This document shows positions 10,090 to 19,400 of a stretch of DNA of 64,000 nt, piece by piece. The notes under the pieces are model-generated. The model ran no database searches. It was not told the origin of the DNA and saw only the letters and a program-made list of their open reading frames with translations. Numbering within the stretch: position 1 is the stretch's first letter; each line of letters begins with the position of its first letter. The stretch lies in assembly GCF_023100685.1 (NCBI RefSeq), contig NZ_CP090064.1, positions 2,418,001 through 2,482,000 on the forward strand, read 5' to 3'. The DNA is from Proteus vulgaris (GTDB lineage: Bacteria; Pseudomonadota; Gammaproteobacteria; Enterobacterales; Enterobacteriaceae). A program made the position numbers and the translations under genes.

Positions 10090-10136
10090 AAAAAAACCTC
10101 TTACATATACATATGTAATATTAAAGAGGTTTTTTA
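10090..10136. terminator. Terminator downstream of cysG
   Basis: AAAACCTCTT and AAGAGGTTTT form the stem around an AT-rich loop, with A and T tracts on the two flanks. It lies 31 bases past the cysG stop on the minus strand and could also act in the plus direction. Confidence 0.65.
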
Positions 10137-10166
10137 TTTTATAACGACACCTTCAAATTTTTTCAG

Positions 10167-11549
10167 CTAGTTAGCCGATTTTGATTGAAACCATTGTAGC
10201 TTCTCATTCAATTTGACGACTTCTCCCACAATAATCAGCGCTGGACTTTCCATTGTTTCTGCCATCTGTGCTAGTTGATGTAATTGCCCAACAATCACTT
10301 TTTGTGCTGTTAATGTTCCTTTTTCGATAATAGCAACAGGCATCGTCGCACACATGTTTTGACTGAGTAGCATTTGCTGAATGTAATGAGCTTTACTCAA
10401 TCCCATGTAAAAAACCAATGTTTGATTCTTTTGCGCAATACATTGCCACTGAGCTTCATTTAACCCTTTACCATGTCCTGTAATAAAACGGACGCTTTGC
10501 GCATAATCTCGATGCGTTAAAGGAATACCTGCATAAGTTGTACAGCCTGATGCTGCCGTAATACCGGGGATCACTGAGAATGGAATACGGTGTTCAATTA
10601 AAGCTTCTAACTCTTCACTGCCTCGACCAAAAATAAAGGGATCACCTCCTTTTAATCTCACTACTCGTTTTCCTGCAGTAGCTTCTTTGATTAAAATTTG
10701 GTTGATCTCATCTTGAGGAACACAGTGAAAACCTGCTTGCTTACCAACATAAATACGTTGTGCATCTCTACGAACAAGAGCCATAATCTCATCAGACACT
10801 AATCTATCGTAAACTACGACATCAGCTTGCTGACACTGCTGTAAACCTTTAATCGTCATTAGCCCAGCATCACCCGGCCCTGCGCCGACTAAAACAACAC
10901 TGCCTTGAGGTTGCTGATTTTCAGATAACAGTGCGCTAATACATTGCTGGATACCGTCGTCTCTTTGCGCTTCTATTTCGGCTTGTAATGATTTATCTGC
11001 AAAAAATTGCTCCCAAAAATAACGTCTAGCATTCATCGATGAAAAACGCTGTTTTATTTGCTCACGTAATTTTCCGGCAAGTTGTGCTAACGCACCTAAA
11101 TAATTAGGGAGAAGTTGCTCAATTTTTTCTCGCAAAATTCGAGCGAGTACAGGTGCTTTTCCGCCCGATGAAATCGCCACCACAATAGGAGAGCGATCTA
11201 TGACAGATGGCATAATAAAGCTGGCTTGCTCTGGTGAATCAACCACATTACAAAATATCTGTTTTTCTGTTGCTATTTGGAAAACCTGTTGATTCACTTG
11301 CTCGCTATTTGTCGCTGCAATAATAAGCCATTTACCAGACAGATGATCAGCCGTAAATAGCCCTGTGACACAGTTTAGTTTTTGCTCGGTGTGCCATTGC
11401 ATAAACTGACTTGTAAACGAAGGAGCGATGACAGAAAGATCAGCGCCTGCCTCCATAAGCAATCTGGCTTTACGTTCAGCAATCTCACCGCCTCCCACTA
11501 ATAAACAAGGTTTATCTTTAAGCTGACAGAATATTGGAAAGTAATCCAT
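10167..11549 (-). CDS. cysG: Siroheme synthase CysG (trifunctional)
   Basis: CysG converts uroporphyrinogen III to siroheme: SAM-dependent double methylation, NAD-dependent dehydrogenation and ferrochelation. Siroheme is the cofactor of the nitrite reductase encoded upstream. The 460 residues comprise an N-terminal dehydrogenase/ferrochelatase module with [16 protein letters not shown] and [18 protein letters not shown], and a C-terminal methyltransferase with [17 protein letters not shown] and [13 protein letters not shown]. The start at 11549 is preferred because AGGGG lies eight bases before it and MDYFPIF aligns with E. coli MDHLPIF; the ATG at 11555 is too close to that site. It follows nirD by 14 bases, with no nirC between. 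Confidence 0.95.
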   Translation of the reverse strand: MDYFPIFCQLKDKPCLLVGGGEIAERKARLLMEAGADLSVIAPSFTSQFMQWHTEQKLNCVTGLFTADHLSGKWLIIAATNSEQVNQQVFQIATEKQIFCNVVDSPEQASFIMPSVIDRSPIVVAISSGGKAPVLARILREKIEQLLPNYLGALAQLAGKLREQIKQRFSSMNARRYFWEQFFADKSLQAEIEAQRDDGIQQCISALLSENQQPQGSVVLVGAGPGDAGLMTIKGLQQCQQADVVVYDRLVSDEIMALVRRDAQRIYVGKQAGFHCVPQDEINQILIKEATAGKRVVRLKGGDPFIFGRGSEELEALIEHRIPFSVIPGITAASGCTTYAGIPLTHRDYAQSVRFITGHGKGLNEAQWQCIAQKNQTLVFYMGLSKAHYIQQMLLSQNMCATMPVAIIEKGTLTAQKVIVGQLHQLAQMAETMESPALIIVGEVVKLNEKLQWFQSKSAN

Positions 11550-11563
11550 ATTCATTCCCCTAT

Positions 11564-11908
11564 TTATTGAGATGATCCATTACGGCTACGTACGCTAACG
11601 GTGTTACCTTCAACCTTGACATCAAAATGAGTGATCGAGAAATTCTTATCTTCAAGACAAAAACCATCCGTTAAACGAAAATGCTGTTTTTTTAGTGGAC
11701 TAACGATATACAACTCGTTTTCATGTTCAGCAATTATTCCTCGAGATAGAACACTAGAATGTGCAAAGGGATCGATATTACTTAACGCATATAAACGCGC
11801 ATCAGAATAAGGGCGAAATATGGCAACGTGATCTTGCTCCACCAGCGCACAAACACCCGTCCCCGGTGTAATATCATCTATTTGGCAAACCGCTATCCAT
11901 TGGCTCAT
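11564..11908 (-). CDS. nirD: Nitrite reductase (NADH) small subunit NirD
   Basis: This is the small cytoplasmic subunit of assimilatory-type NADH nitrite reductase and has a Rieske-like fold. At 114 residues it is slightly longer than E. coli NirD (108). Like other NirD proteins it lacks the Cys/His ligands of true Rieske centres, while [22 protein letters not shown] is the family core. Its ATG overlaps the nirB stop by four bases (ATGA), implying translational coupling. Confidence 0.93.
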   Translation of the reverse strand: MSQWIAVCQIDDITPGTGVCALVEQDHVAIFRPYSDARLYALSNIDPFAHSSVLSRGIIAEHENELYIVSPLKKQHFRLTDGFCLEDKNFSITHFDVKVEGNTVSVRSRNGSSQ

Positions 11909-14451
11909 GATTGCGCCTCCTCAGTGACCAATTTGATATCAATACGTTCATGTAAACGTGCTGGACGATGTTGAAATCGTTCTTTTACCGTTTGCACTGT
12001 CGGATCAGGCATTGAATTATTAATAAAGTGGGCAAAACGTTTTAATGCTTTTGGAGAATCAACCGTTTCTTTCCATTCACAAGCAACCCGTTCTTGTAAG
12101 GCTTTCAGCTCTTTTTCTAACTGTGTGTTTAAGCCTAACTTGTCGTGAATAATGACATCACGTAAATATTCAATACCCCCTTCTAAATTATCTAGCCATA
12201 CTGACGTTCGTTGTAACTTATCTGCCGTGCGAATATAAAACATCATAAAGCGGTCGATATAATGTACTAAGGTTTCTTCATCAAGATCCGATGCAAAGAG
12301 ATCTCCGTGGCGTGGTTTCATGCCACCATTTCCACCGAAATAGAGGTTCCAGCCTTTGTCGGTGGCGATAATACCGACATCTTTGCCTTGTGCTTCAGAA
12401 CATTCACGGGTACAGCCTGAGACACCAAATTTCATCTTATGAGGTGTTCTAATACCTTTATAACGATGCTCTAACGCAACCCCCAAACCAACACTGTCGC
12501 CAACACCAAAACGACACCAACTGCTACCTACACACGTTTTTACCATACGCAATGCTTTCGCGTAGGCATGGCCTGTCTCAAAACCGGCTGCAATTAATTT
12601 TTCCCAAATGGCAGGTAAATCCTGTTTGTGCGCACCGAACATTGCCATTCGTTGCGAGCCAGTAATTTTGGTATACAAATTGTATTCTTGAGCGATTTGC
12701 CCAATAGCGATAATACCAGTGGGGGTAATTTCACCACCAGGAGAGCGAGGAATAATGGAATAAGTCCCATCTTTTTGCATATTCGCGAGAAAGTTATCGT
12801 TAGTATCTTGCAAAGAAACTAAATCATCACGCAAGATATACTCATTCCAACATGAGGCAAACAATGAACCCACTGTAGGTTTACACACTTCACAACCATA
12901 GCCTTGGCCATGTTTTTTCAGCAGCTCATCAAAACTTTTTAGTCCTTCTACACGAATAAGATGATAAAGCTCTTGGCGAGAATAGTGGAAATGTTCACAA
13001 AGATGGTGATTAACTTCAATACCTTGTTTGGCTAATTCTGCATTTAAGACTTGAGTCACAAGAGGAATACAACCACCACACCCTGTACCTGCTTTAGTTT
13101 CCGCTTTAATGGCAGCAACTGTATGACAACCTCGTTCAATTGCTTGAATAATGTCGCCTTTTGTAACGTCAAAACAAGAGCAGATTTGCGCTGTTTCAGG
13201 TAAGGAATCAACTCCGATTGCAGGTTTACTTCCTGCATGTGCTGGTAAAATTAAGCTATCTGGGTGTTCTGGTAATTCAATAGTATTGAGTGACAACTGT
13301 AGAAGATTGCCATAATCTTCAGTATCTCCCACTAATACCGCCCCTAATAAGTATTTATTATCTTCACTCACGATCAGGCGTTTATAAATTTCTTTGCCTT
13401 CGTCCAAATAAATATAGCTACGACACCCTGCTTGTTGCCCATGAGCATCACCAATACCGCCAACATCGACACCGAGAAGTTTTAATTTTGCACTTAAATC
13501 GGCTCCTTGAAAGACAGAGTGATGACCTAATAAATTATCAACGGCAACTTGTGCCATTTTGTAGCCCGGCGCTACTAAACCGAAGGTTTTATTTTGCCAA
13601 GATGCACATTCACCAATGGCATAAATATCAGGATCTGTTGTTTGGCAGTAATCATTAATAACAATGCCTCCTCTTGGGGCAATGTCTAAATCACATTGAC
13701 GAGCCAGTTTATCTTTCGGACGAATACCTGTGGAAAACACAATAAAATCAACTTCAAGAGAAGTACCATCGGCAAATTGCAGTGTTTTTCGTGCACTTTC
13801 GCCTGTCGATAATATTTCTTGTGTGTTTTTAGAGGTATGCACTTTTACCCCCATACGCTCTATTTTTCGCTTAAGTTGCTCCCCACCTAATGTATCAAGT
13901 TGTTCCGCCATTAAGGTTGGTGCAAATTCAATAACATGAGTTTCGATACCTAAACTTTTTAGCGCACCAGCGGCTTCTAAACCTAAAAGTCCTCCACCAA
14001 TTACTGCGCCTTTACGACTAATGCGTGCGCAAGATCCGATAGCATTTAAATCTTCAATAGTTCGATAGACAAAGCAATCCGGTGAGTTATTTCCCTTAAT
14101 TGGAGGAACCCACGGATAAGAGCCAGTTGCCATCACTAACTTATCGTAACTAACACAACGCCCTGTATTGGTGTGTACCACTTTTTCTTCACGATTGATG
14201 GTTATTACTCGTTCACCAATTAATACTTCTATTTGGTGTTTCTCATAATATCCTTGTTTAACTAAAGAGAGCTCTTCAGCAGTGTGATGAGAAAAATAAG
14301 AGGAGAGATGGACTCTATCATATGCAACGCGAGGTCCTTCACAAAAGACGACAATATCAAATTCTTCATTGCCACCTTTATCAATCAGCTTTTCGATATA
14401 ACGGTGTCCCACCATACCATTACCGATGATTGCGAGTGTTTTCTTGCTCAT
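11905..14451 (-). CDS. nirB: Nitrite reductase (NADH) large subunit NirB
   Basis: This cytoplasmic enzyme reduces nitrite to ammonium with NADH, detoxifying nitrite during anaerobic growth. It has 848 residues (E. coli 847). Domains in order are an FAD/NAD-binding pyridine-nucleotide oxidoreductase (GNGMVGHRYIEKL near the start), a BFD-like [2Fe-2S] domain (CSCFDVTKGD then GTGCGGC), and sulfite/nitrite reductase halves with siroheme/[4Fe-4S] ligands in TCVGSSWCRFG and SGCTRECSEAQG. The start at 14451 is chosen over 14538 because GAGG lies just before it, its length matches the family, and the longer start would place the promoter and FNR site inside the gene. Confidence 0.96.
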   Translation of the reverse strand: MSKKTLAIIGNGMVGHRYIEKLIDKGGNEEFDIVVFCEGPRVAYDRVHLSSYFSHHTAEELSLVKQGYYEKHQIEVLIGERVITINREEKVVHTNTGRCVSYDKLVMATGSYPWVPPIKGNNSPDCFVYRTIEDLNAIGSCARISRKGAVIGGGLLGLEAAGALKSLGIETHVIEFAPTLMAEQLDTLGGEQLKRKIERMGVKVHTSKNTQEILSTGESARKTLQFADGTSLEVDFIVFSTGIRPKDKLARQCDLDIAPRGGIVINDYCQTTDPDIYAIGECASWQNKTFGLVAPGYKMAQVAVDNLLGHHSVFQGADLSAKLKLLGVDVGGIGDAHGQQAGCRSYIYLDEGKEIYKRLIVSEDNKYLLGAVLVGDTEDYGNLLQLSLNTIELPEHPDSLILPAHAGSKPAIGVDSLPETAQICSCFDVTKGDIIQAIERGCHTVAAIKAETKAGTGCGGCIPLVTQVLNAELAKQGIEVNHHLCEHFHYSRQELYHLIRVEGLKSFDELLKKHGQGYGCEVCKPTVGSLFASCWNEYILRDDLVSLQDTNDNFLANMQKDGTYSIIPRSPGGEITPTGIIAIGQIAQEYNLYTKITGSQRMAMFGAHKQDLPAIWEKLIAAGFETGHAYAKALRMVKTCVGSSWCRFGVGDSVGLGVALEHRYKGIRTPHKMKFGVSGCTRECSEAQGKDVGIIATDKGWNLYFGGNGGMKPRHGDLFASDLDEETLVHYIDRFMMFYIRTADKLQRTSVWLDNLEGGIEYLRDVIIHDKLGLNTQLEKELKALQERVACEWKETVDSPKALKRFAHFINNSMPDPTVQTVKERFQHRPARLHERIDIKLVTEEAQS

Positions 14452-14482
14452 TTTTGCCTCAGATTTAAAGATTTCTAAGGCT

Positions 14483-14523
14483 AAAATACGAAACCACTCA
14501 TAAGGAATATTGATGAATATCAA
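14483..14523 (-). promoter_or_regulatory. FNR-dependent class II nirB promoter
   Basis: A perfect FNR site TTGAT-N4-ATCAA occupies 14510-14523. On the minus strand a -10 element TATTTT lies at 14483-14488, which puts the start near 14476 and the FNR centre at about -41. That is the class II activator position known for E. coli nirB. The leader to the ATG is about 25 bases. Confidence 0.85.
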
Positions 14524-14569
14524 ATATAGCTTAATCAATTCAGCTACTACAACTTAATAGTCAACGAGT

Positions 14570-14585
14570 TACTACTAAAGGAGTA
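14570..14585. promoter_or_regulatory. Perfect 7-2-7 NarL/NarP site upstream of nirB
   Basis: TACTACT-AA-AGGAGTA matches the TACYNMT-N2-AKNRGTA arrangement in both half-sites. Its centre is about 101 bases upstream of the predicted nirB start and 61 bases from the FNR centre, further than the -69.5 position remembered for E. coli nirB. It would give nitrate/nitrite control on top of FNR. Confidence 0.6.
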
Positions 14586-14729
14586 TTTAATTCTCATCTT
14601 CTTGCGGTTAATTATTCTTCTACCATAATTAATCTTGGTTGCTTATAACCAAGCGTTATATGTAAGCGTAATTAAAACTTTGCGCATCGGTCACGTTTTG
14701 CCTAAGTTAATTTCACAAAGTAATAATAA

Positions 14730-15006
14730 TTAGAGCGTGTTAACCTTTTTTGCTTATTTTTACAGCAAGAAAACCGAGTAAAGCAAACGACTCAACGAGT
14801 ATGGACATTGATTGCCATTAACAATGTCCACTTAAGATAAAAACAAGTGTTGAAAGCTGCCTTACAGGTTCGATTAAAAGACGTTTTACTCATTTTATTC
14901 TGCGTTGATAAACACTAGCTTAGTTCACTAGGCTAGTGTTTATCGCCTTGCCTAAAATGCTTTTAATTCGAATAAAAATTGACCATAAAAGGCTAACACG
15001 CTCTAA
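14730..15006. mobile_element. MITE-like element with 20-bp terminal inverted repeats
   Basis: The ends TTAGAGCGTGTTAACCTTTT and (reverse complement of the right end) TTAGAGCGTGTTAGCCTTTT match in 19 of 20 bases and enclose 277 bp with no plausible gene. Inside are two strong hairpins: GGACATTG/CAATGTCC near 14802-14829, and GATAAACACTAGC/GGCTAGTGTTTATC arms near 14906-14944. TAA borders both ends and may be a short target duplication. It sits between the nirB control region and the ABC importer. It could be a non-autonomous transposon or a remnant whose parent I cannot name. Confidence 0.7.
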
Positions 15007-15055
15007 TAAGTTATTGACATAACGACTTTAGCTACACCGTTTCAGGGAGCGTCTC

Positions 15056-16621
15056 ATGAAAGCAAAATTATTATCATTATTCGTTGTGGGTGCCCTTTCC
15101 GTACCAGCATTTGCAGCAACACCCGCGAATACATTAATTGTGGTACAAGGGCTTGATGATATTGTCAGCCTTGATCCCGCCGAAAGTAATGAACTGTCTA
15201 GTATTCAAACTGTACCTAGCTTATATCAGCGTATTGTTCAACCTAATCGTGATAATCCTGAGATTAATGAACCGATTTTAGTTGAAAGCTGGCAAGCCAA
15301 TCCTGAACAAAAATCTATCGTATTTAAAATTAAACCTGATGCAAAATTTGCATCTGGTAACACCGTTCGCCCTGAAGATATTATCTTCTCTTATCAGCGT
15401 GCGATCACCATGAATAAATCACCTGCCTTTATTTTAAATGTCTTAGGTTGGAAAACAGATAACATTAATTCACTGCTGAAAAAAGTCAGTGATAATGAAT
15501 TAGAAGTGCGTTGGACCGCCGATGTTAGCCCTGATGTTGTGCTAAATATCCTCTCAACCCCGATTGCTTCTATCGTTGATGAAAAGCTGGTTTCTGCTCA
15601 TATTAAAAATAATGACTTTGGAAATAGCTGGCTGAAAATGAACTCAGCAGGAAGTGGCGCATACAAAATGCGTGCTTATCAACCTCGTCAAGCGATTGTG
15701 TTAGAAGCTAACCCTCTCTCACCAACTGGCGCGCCTAAAATGGCGAATATCATTATTAAAAACGTACCTGATCCAGCATCACGTCGTTTACTGATTGAGA
15801 AAGGCGATGCAGATATCGCACGCGAACTGGGTACTGACCAAACCGCGGCACTGGCTGGCAAAGCCGGTATTCAAATCTTAGATATTCCTTCCGCAGAACA
15901 AGTTTATATGGCTTTTAATACCGCCAGCGGAAACCCTGCACTTAGTAACCCCGCATTTTGGGAAGCGTCTCGTTATTTAGTTGACTACAAAGGCATTACT
16001 GAAGATCTAATGCGTGGTCAGTATTTTATTCACCAAAGCTTTTTGCCAGTAGGTTTACCGGGTGCATTAAAAAATAATCCATTCACCTTTGATCCCGAAA
16101 AAGCGAAGGCAATTTTAGCCAAAGCAGGCATTACCAATGCTCGCTTTACATTGGATGTTGAGAACAAAGTTCCTTACATTACGGTGGCGCAATCCATTCA
16201 GGCAAGCTTTGCTCAAGCAGGTGTACAAGTTGATTTATTACCAGCGGCAGGTAGCCAGGTGTATAGCCGCGTACGCGCTAAACAACACCAAGCTGCGATC
16301 CGTTTTTGGATCCCAGACTATTTTGATGCGCATTCAAATGCGAGTGCCTTTGCTTATAACGATGGACAATCCAATACTGTTGCTTGGTTAAATGGTTGGA
16401 AAATCCCTGAACTAAGCCAACAAACATTGGCTGCACTAAATGAAGCAGACAAAACAAAACGTCAATCACTCTATACTGAAATGCAAAGAGAGTTACAACG
16501 TAGTTCACCTTATGTGTTTATCGACCAAGGTAAAAACCAAATCGTTATGCGCGATAATGTTAAAGATTATGCCCAAGGCCTAAATGCAGATATGGTTTAT
16601 TATGACAAAGTAACTAAGTAA
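15056..16621 (+). CDS. Periplasmic substrate-binding protein, peptide/nickel ABC importer (SBP family 5)
   Basis: The 521-residue protein has an N-terminal signal peptide (about 1-20, cut near AFA) and the SBP_bac_5 fold: SLDPAESNELSSIQTVPSLYQRIV at the start of the mature part and SIVFKIKPDAKFASGNTVRPEDIIFSY as the family signature. A GGGAG ribosome site lies six bases before the ATG. It heads a five-gene cluster (binding protein, two permeases, two ATPases), with a terminator hairpin after it. Substrate is unclear: dipeptides, oligopeptides and nickel or other metal chelates are all carried by this family. The domain is certain, the ligand is not. Confidence 0.88.
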   Translation: MKAKLLSLFVVGALSVPAFAATPANTLIVVQGLDDIVSLDPAESNELSSIQTVPSLYQRIVQPNRDNPEINEPILVESWQANPEQKSIVFKIKPDAKFASGNTVRPEDIIFSYQRAITMNKSPAFILNVLGWKTDNINSLLKKVSDNELEVRWTADVSPDVVLNILSTPIASIVDEKLVSAHIKNNDFGNSWLKMNSAGSGAYKMRAYQPRQAIVLEANPLSPTGAPKMANIIIKNVPDPASRRLLIEKGDADIARELGTDQTAALAGKAGIQILDIPSAEQVYMAFNTASGNPALSNPAFWEASRYLVDYKGITEDLMRGQYFIHQSFLPVGLPGALKNNPFTFDPEKAKAILAKAGITNARFTLDVENKVPYITVAQSIQASFAQAGVQVDLLPAAGSQVYSRVRAKQHQAAIRFWIPDYFDAHSNASAFAYNDGQSNTVAWLNGWKIPELSQQTLAALNEADKTKRQSLYTEMQRELQRSSPYVFIDQGKNQIVMRDNVKDYAQGLNADMVYYDKVTK

Positions 16622-16634
16622 TATTTTTCCTGAA

Positions 16635-16672
16635 ACCATCCACAGTCATGCTATTGTGGATGGTCTATTTTT
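16635..16672 (+). terminator. Intercistronic terminator after the binding-protein gene
   Basis: ACCATCCACA and TGTGGATGGT form a 10-bp perfect stem with a 10-base loop, followed by a run of six T. It would raise binding-protein expression over the permease genes. It also argues against the GTG start at 16656, which lies inside the hairpin. Confidence 0.75.
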
Positions 16673-16697
16673 TGCCATTTCACTAGGCTATTGCTGT

Positions 16698-17741
16698 ATG
16701 AATACTGCTATGACGTTACCTATTCGTCTAAAAGGTCAGTTAATTACTTTTGCTCAAGGAATATTGACATTAGTACTCACGATTTTTGGACTTCTTGCAA
16801 TTACTTTCACGCTTTCTGCTCTTTCCCCTGTTGATCCTGTTCTGCAAATTGTTGGTGATCATGCGAGCCTCGAAACCTATAACCAAGTCAAACATGAATT
16901 GGGGCTGGATTTACCTCTCTATATGCAGTTTTTTCACTATGTAGAAGCGTTATTACAAGGGCATTTGGGAACAGCGACATCAACGGGTCAACCCGTTCTT
17001 GATGATTTATTGTCGACTTTCCCCGCCACTCTAGAGTTAGCAACAGTTGCATTGATTATTGGTACCAGTTTAGGCATTTTATTTGGTGTATTATGTGCTC
17101 GTTTTGTCGGTACACCTCTCGATTTTGTTTTACGCATTTTGACACTATTAGGTAGCTCTGTTCCTATTTTCTGGCTAGGTTTAATTTTGTTATTAATTTT
17201 CTATGCCACACTGCAATGGACAGCAGGCCCTGGACGATTAGACGATATTTATCAATTTACGATTGAACCTGTAACAGGCTTTGCGTTAATCGATACCTTA
17301 TTAGCGGGTGATAAAGATGCCTTTTTTAACGCGCTATCACACCTTATTTTGCCCGTTTCTCTGTTAGCTTATTTTGCCCTTGCCTCTATTACTCGTTTAA
17401 CTCGTTCTGCCTGTTTAAACGAAATGAATAAAGAGTACGTCACCTTAGCAAGAGCAAAAGGTATTGGTGAGTTACGTATTCTTTTTTATCACGTATTACC
17501 TAATATTCGTGGTGTATTACTGACCATAATCGCCCTGTCTTATACTGGTATGTTAGAAGGTGCGGTATTAACAGAAACGGTCTTTTCTTGGCCGGGAATT
17601 GGTCGATATCTTACAACTGCACTTTTTGCGGGTGATACCACAGCCATTATGGGCGGTACTTTAATTATCGGTTTATGCTTTGTCTTTATTAATAATATGA
17701 CCGATATCGTTATTCGTTTGACTGATCCGAGGCTCCGCTAA
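16698..17741 (+). CDS. ABC importer inner-membrane permease (DppB/NikB-like)
   Basis: This is the first permease of the importer. From the ATG at 16698 it has 347 residues. It starts with a membrane helix (about 15-40), then the periplasmic LGLDLPLYMQFFHYVEALLQGHLG segment characteristic of DppB-type permeases, then five more helices. The EAA-type loop is NEMNKEYVTLARAKGIGELRIL. An unusual periplasmic insertion (about residues 170-215, including GPGRLDDIYQF) makes it longer than E. coli DppB (339) or NikB (314). The start is not certain because no strong ribosome site is seen. Its last base overlaps the next start. Confidence 0.85.
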   Translation: MNTAMTLPIRLKGQLITFAQGILTLVLTIFGLLAITFTLSALSPVDPVLQIVGDHASLETYNQVKHELGLDLPLYMQFFHYVEALLQGHLGTATSTGQPVLDDLLSTFPATLELATVALIIGTSLGILFGVLCARFVGTPLDFVLRILTLLGSSVPIFWLGLILLLIFYATLQWTAGPGRLDDIYQFTIEPVTGFALIDTLLAGDKDAFFNALSHLILPVSLLAYFALASITRLTRSACLNEMNKEYVTLARAKGIGELRILFYHVLPNIRGVLLTIIALSYTGMLEGAVLTETVFSWPGIGRYLTTALFAGDTTAIMGGTLIIGLCFVFINNMTDIVIRLTDPRLR

Positions 17742-18571
17742 TGTCACCTTCATTTTTAAGAAAAATAGCGCGTTCGCCTTCCGCATTTATCGGTTTATCG
17801 TTGCTTATTTTACTGTTGATTATTGCTATTTTTGCACCTTGGTTAGCCCCTTACGATCCAAATTGGCAACATGCAGCCCAACGCTTATTAGCACCCAACG
17901 CTGAACACTGGTTAGGTACAGATAATTATGGGCGAGATATCCTTTCCCGTATTATTTATGGCACACGCCCAATGCTAGGTTTGGTGGGATTGGTGGCTAT
18001 TATCACCTTACCATTAGGGTTGTTGATCGGGATTTTATCGGGTTATTACGGTGGATGGACTGAACGTATTTTAATGCGATTCACTGACGTTGTGATGTCA
18101 ATGCCTTCATTGATCCTAGCTTTTGCCTTTGTAGCAATGTTAGGTCCTGGCCTTCTTAATGGAGCATTAGCACTGGCTTTAACAGCATGGCCTGCTTATG
18201 CACGACAATCTCGCAGTGAAATTCAACATTTGCGCAATAGTGATTACCTTGCAGCGGCTGAGATGATGGGTATAAAAGGTGTTCGACTTTTATGGGGACA
18301 TATTTTACCTCTATGCTTACCATCAGCCATTGTGCGTTTAGCCCTTAATTTGGCGGTGATTATTCTTGCTGCCGCAGGTCTGGGTTTTCTTGGATTAGGT
18401 GCTCGCCCTCCTATGGCTGAATGGGGAGCAATGATAGCAGAAGGTATGCCCGTTATTTTTGACCAATGGTGGGTAGCCGCTATTCCGGGTACAACAATTT
18501 TGATCAGTAGTCTCGCCTTTAATTTATTAGGTGATGGGCTTCGGGATATATTGGGAGATACCCATGAATAA
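17741..18571 (+). CDS. ABC importer inner-membrane permease (DppC/NikC-like)
   Basis: The second permease has 276 residues, close to NikC (277). The N-terminal helix is at about 17-37, followed by HWLGTDNYGRDILSRIIYGTRP, the OppC/DppC-type periplasmic hallmark, and further helices. The EAA-type loop is SDYLAAAEMMGIKGVRLLWGHILP. It starts at the last base of the previous gene's stop codon and ends eight bases inside the next gene, so the three are translationally coupled. Confidence 0.88.
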   Translation: MSPSFLRKIARSPSAFIGLSLLILLLIIAIFAPWLAPYDPNWQHAAQRLLAPNAEHWLGTDNYGRDILSRIIYGTRPMLGLVGLVAIITLPLGLLIGILSGYYGGWTERILMRFTDVVMSMPSLILAFAFVAMLGPGLLNGALALALTAWPAYARQSRSEIQHLRNSDYLAAAEMMGIKGVRLLWGHILPLCLPSAIVRLALNLAVIILAAAGLGFLGLGARPPMAEWGAMIAEGMPVIFDQWWVAAIPGTTILISSLAFNLLGDGLRDILGDTHE

Positions 18572-19400
18572 AACACCTTTAATTGAAGTGAAAAAACTCT
18601 GCATAGATTATCCAACGGCAAGAGTGGTTAATAACGTCTCTTTCACTTTAGGCCAAGAGCGTTTGGCCGTGGTGGGTGAATCAGGCTCTGGAAAATCAAT
18701 GACAGCCCGCGCATTAATGGGACTTGTACGTCAACCAGGAAAAGTTAGCGCAGTGCAACTCAATTTAATGGGAAATAATCTATTGAATTTTTCATCGCGC
18801 CAATGGAATAACACTCGAGGTAATACTATTTCGATGGTATTGCAAGATCCCCGTTACGCATTAAATCCAGTAAAAACCATTTATCAGCAAGTGGAAGAAA
18901 CAGTAAAACGCCATCAAACACTTTCACGCCAAGATAGGCGTCAATTGATTATCGAAATGCTGTTGTCTGTTGGCTTTCCTGAGCAGAGTATTTACCGCTA
19001 TCCCGGTGAATTGTCAGGAGGAATGGGACAACGGGCAATGATTGCTATTGCACTAATTAATAACCCAACAATTTTAATTGCCGATGAACCAACATCAGCC
19101 CTTGATGCCCAATTACGCCATCAAATTCTTGAACTGATTACCACTCAATGTGAGCTGCGTAAGATGGGTCTACTACTCATTAGCCATGATTTGCCTCTCG
19201 TTGCTGAATACTGTGAACGTGTCATGGTGATGTACCAAGGCGAACAAGTGGATGAACTCAATGCGAAAGCATTACCGACAGCCACACATCCTTATACGCG
19301 TACACTTTGGACATGTAGACCTAATGCAAGCACTTATGGCACGCAATTGCCAGTATTAGATAGGACGCTTAATTTCAAGGGGCAGCATCATGCTAATTGA
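18564..19400 (+). CDS. ABC importer ATPase (DppD/NikD-like)
   Basis: This is the first ATPase of the importer, 278 residues from the ATG at 18564, which is preferred because GGGAG lies six bases before it. It has Walker A GESGSGKSM, signature SGGMGQR, Walker B ILIADEPTSALD, and a short C-terminal extension with HPYTRTLWTCRPN. The Cys cluster usual in Opp-type ATPases is largely missing, as in NikD-type subunits. It overlaps the preceding permease by eight and the next ATPase by eleven bases. Confidence 0.87.
   Translation: MNKTPLIEVKKLCIDYPTARVVNNVSFTLGQERLAVVGESGSGKSMTARALMGLVRQPGKVSAVQLNLMGNNLLNFSSRQWNNTRGNTISMVLQDPRYALNPVKTIYQQVEETVKRHQTLSRQDRRQLIIEMLLSVGFPEQSIYRYPGELSGGMGQRAMIAIALINNPTILIADEPTSALDAQLRHQILELITTQCELRKMGLLLISHDLPLVAEYCERVMVMYQGEQVDELNAKALPTATHPYTRTLWTCRPNASTYGTQLPVLDRTLNFKGQHHAN

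Noticed and set aside
14452-14538. 29-codon N-terminal extension of nirB
   Set aside because: It would put the FNR site and -10 element inside the gene, and the start at 14451 has a ribosome site and the family length.
16656-16697. GTG start 14 codons upstream for the first importer permease
   Set aside because: It falls within the 3' arm of the terminator hairpin after the receptor gene.
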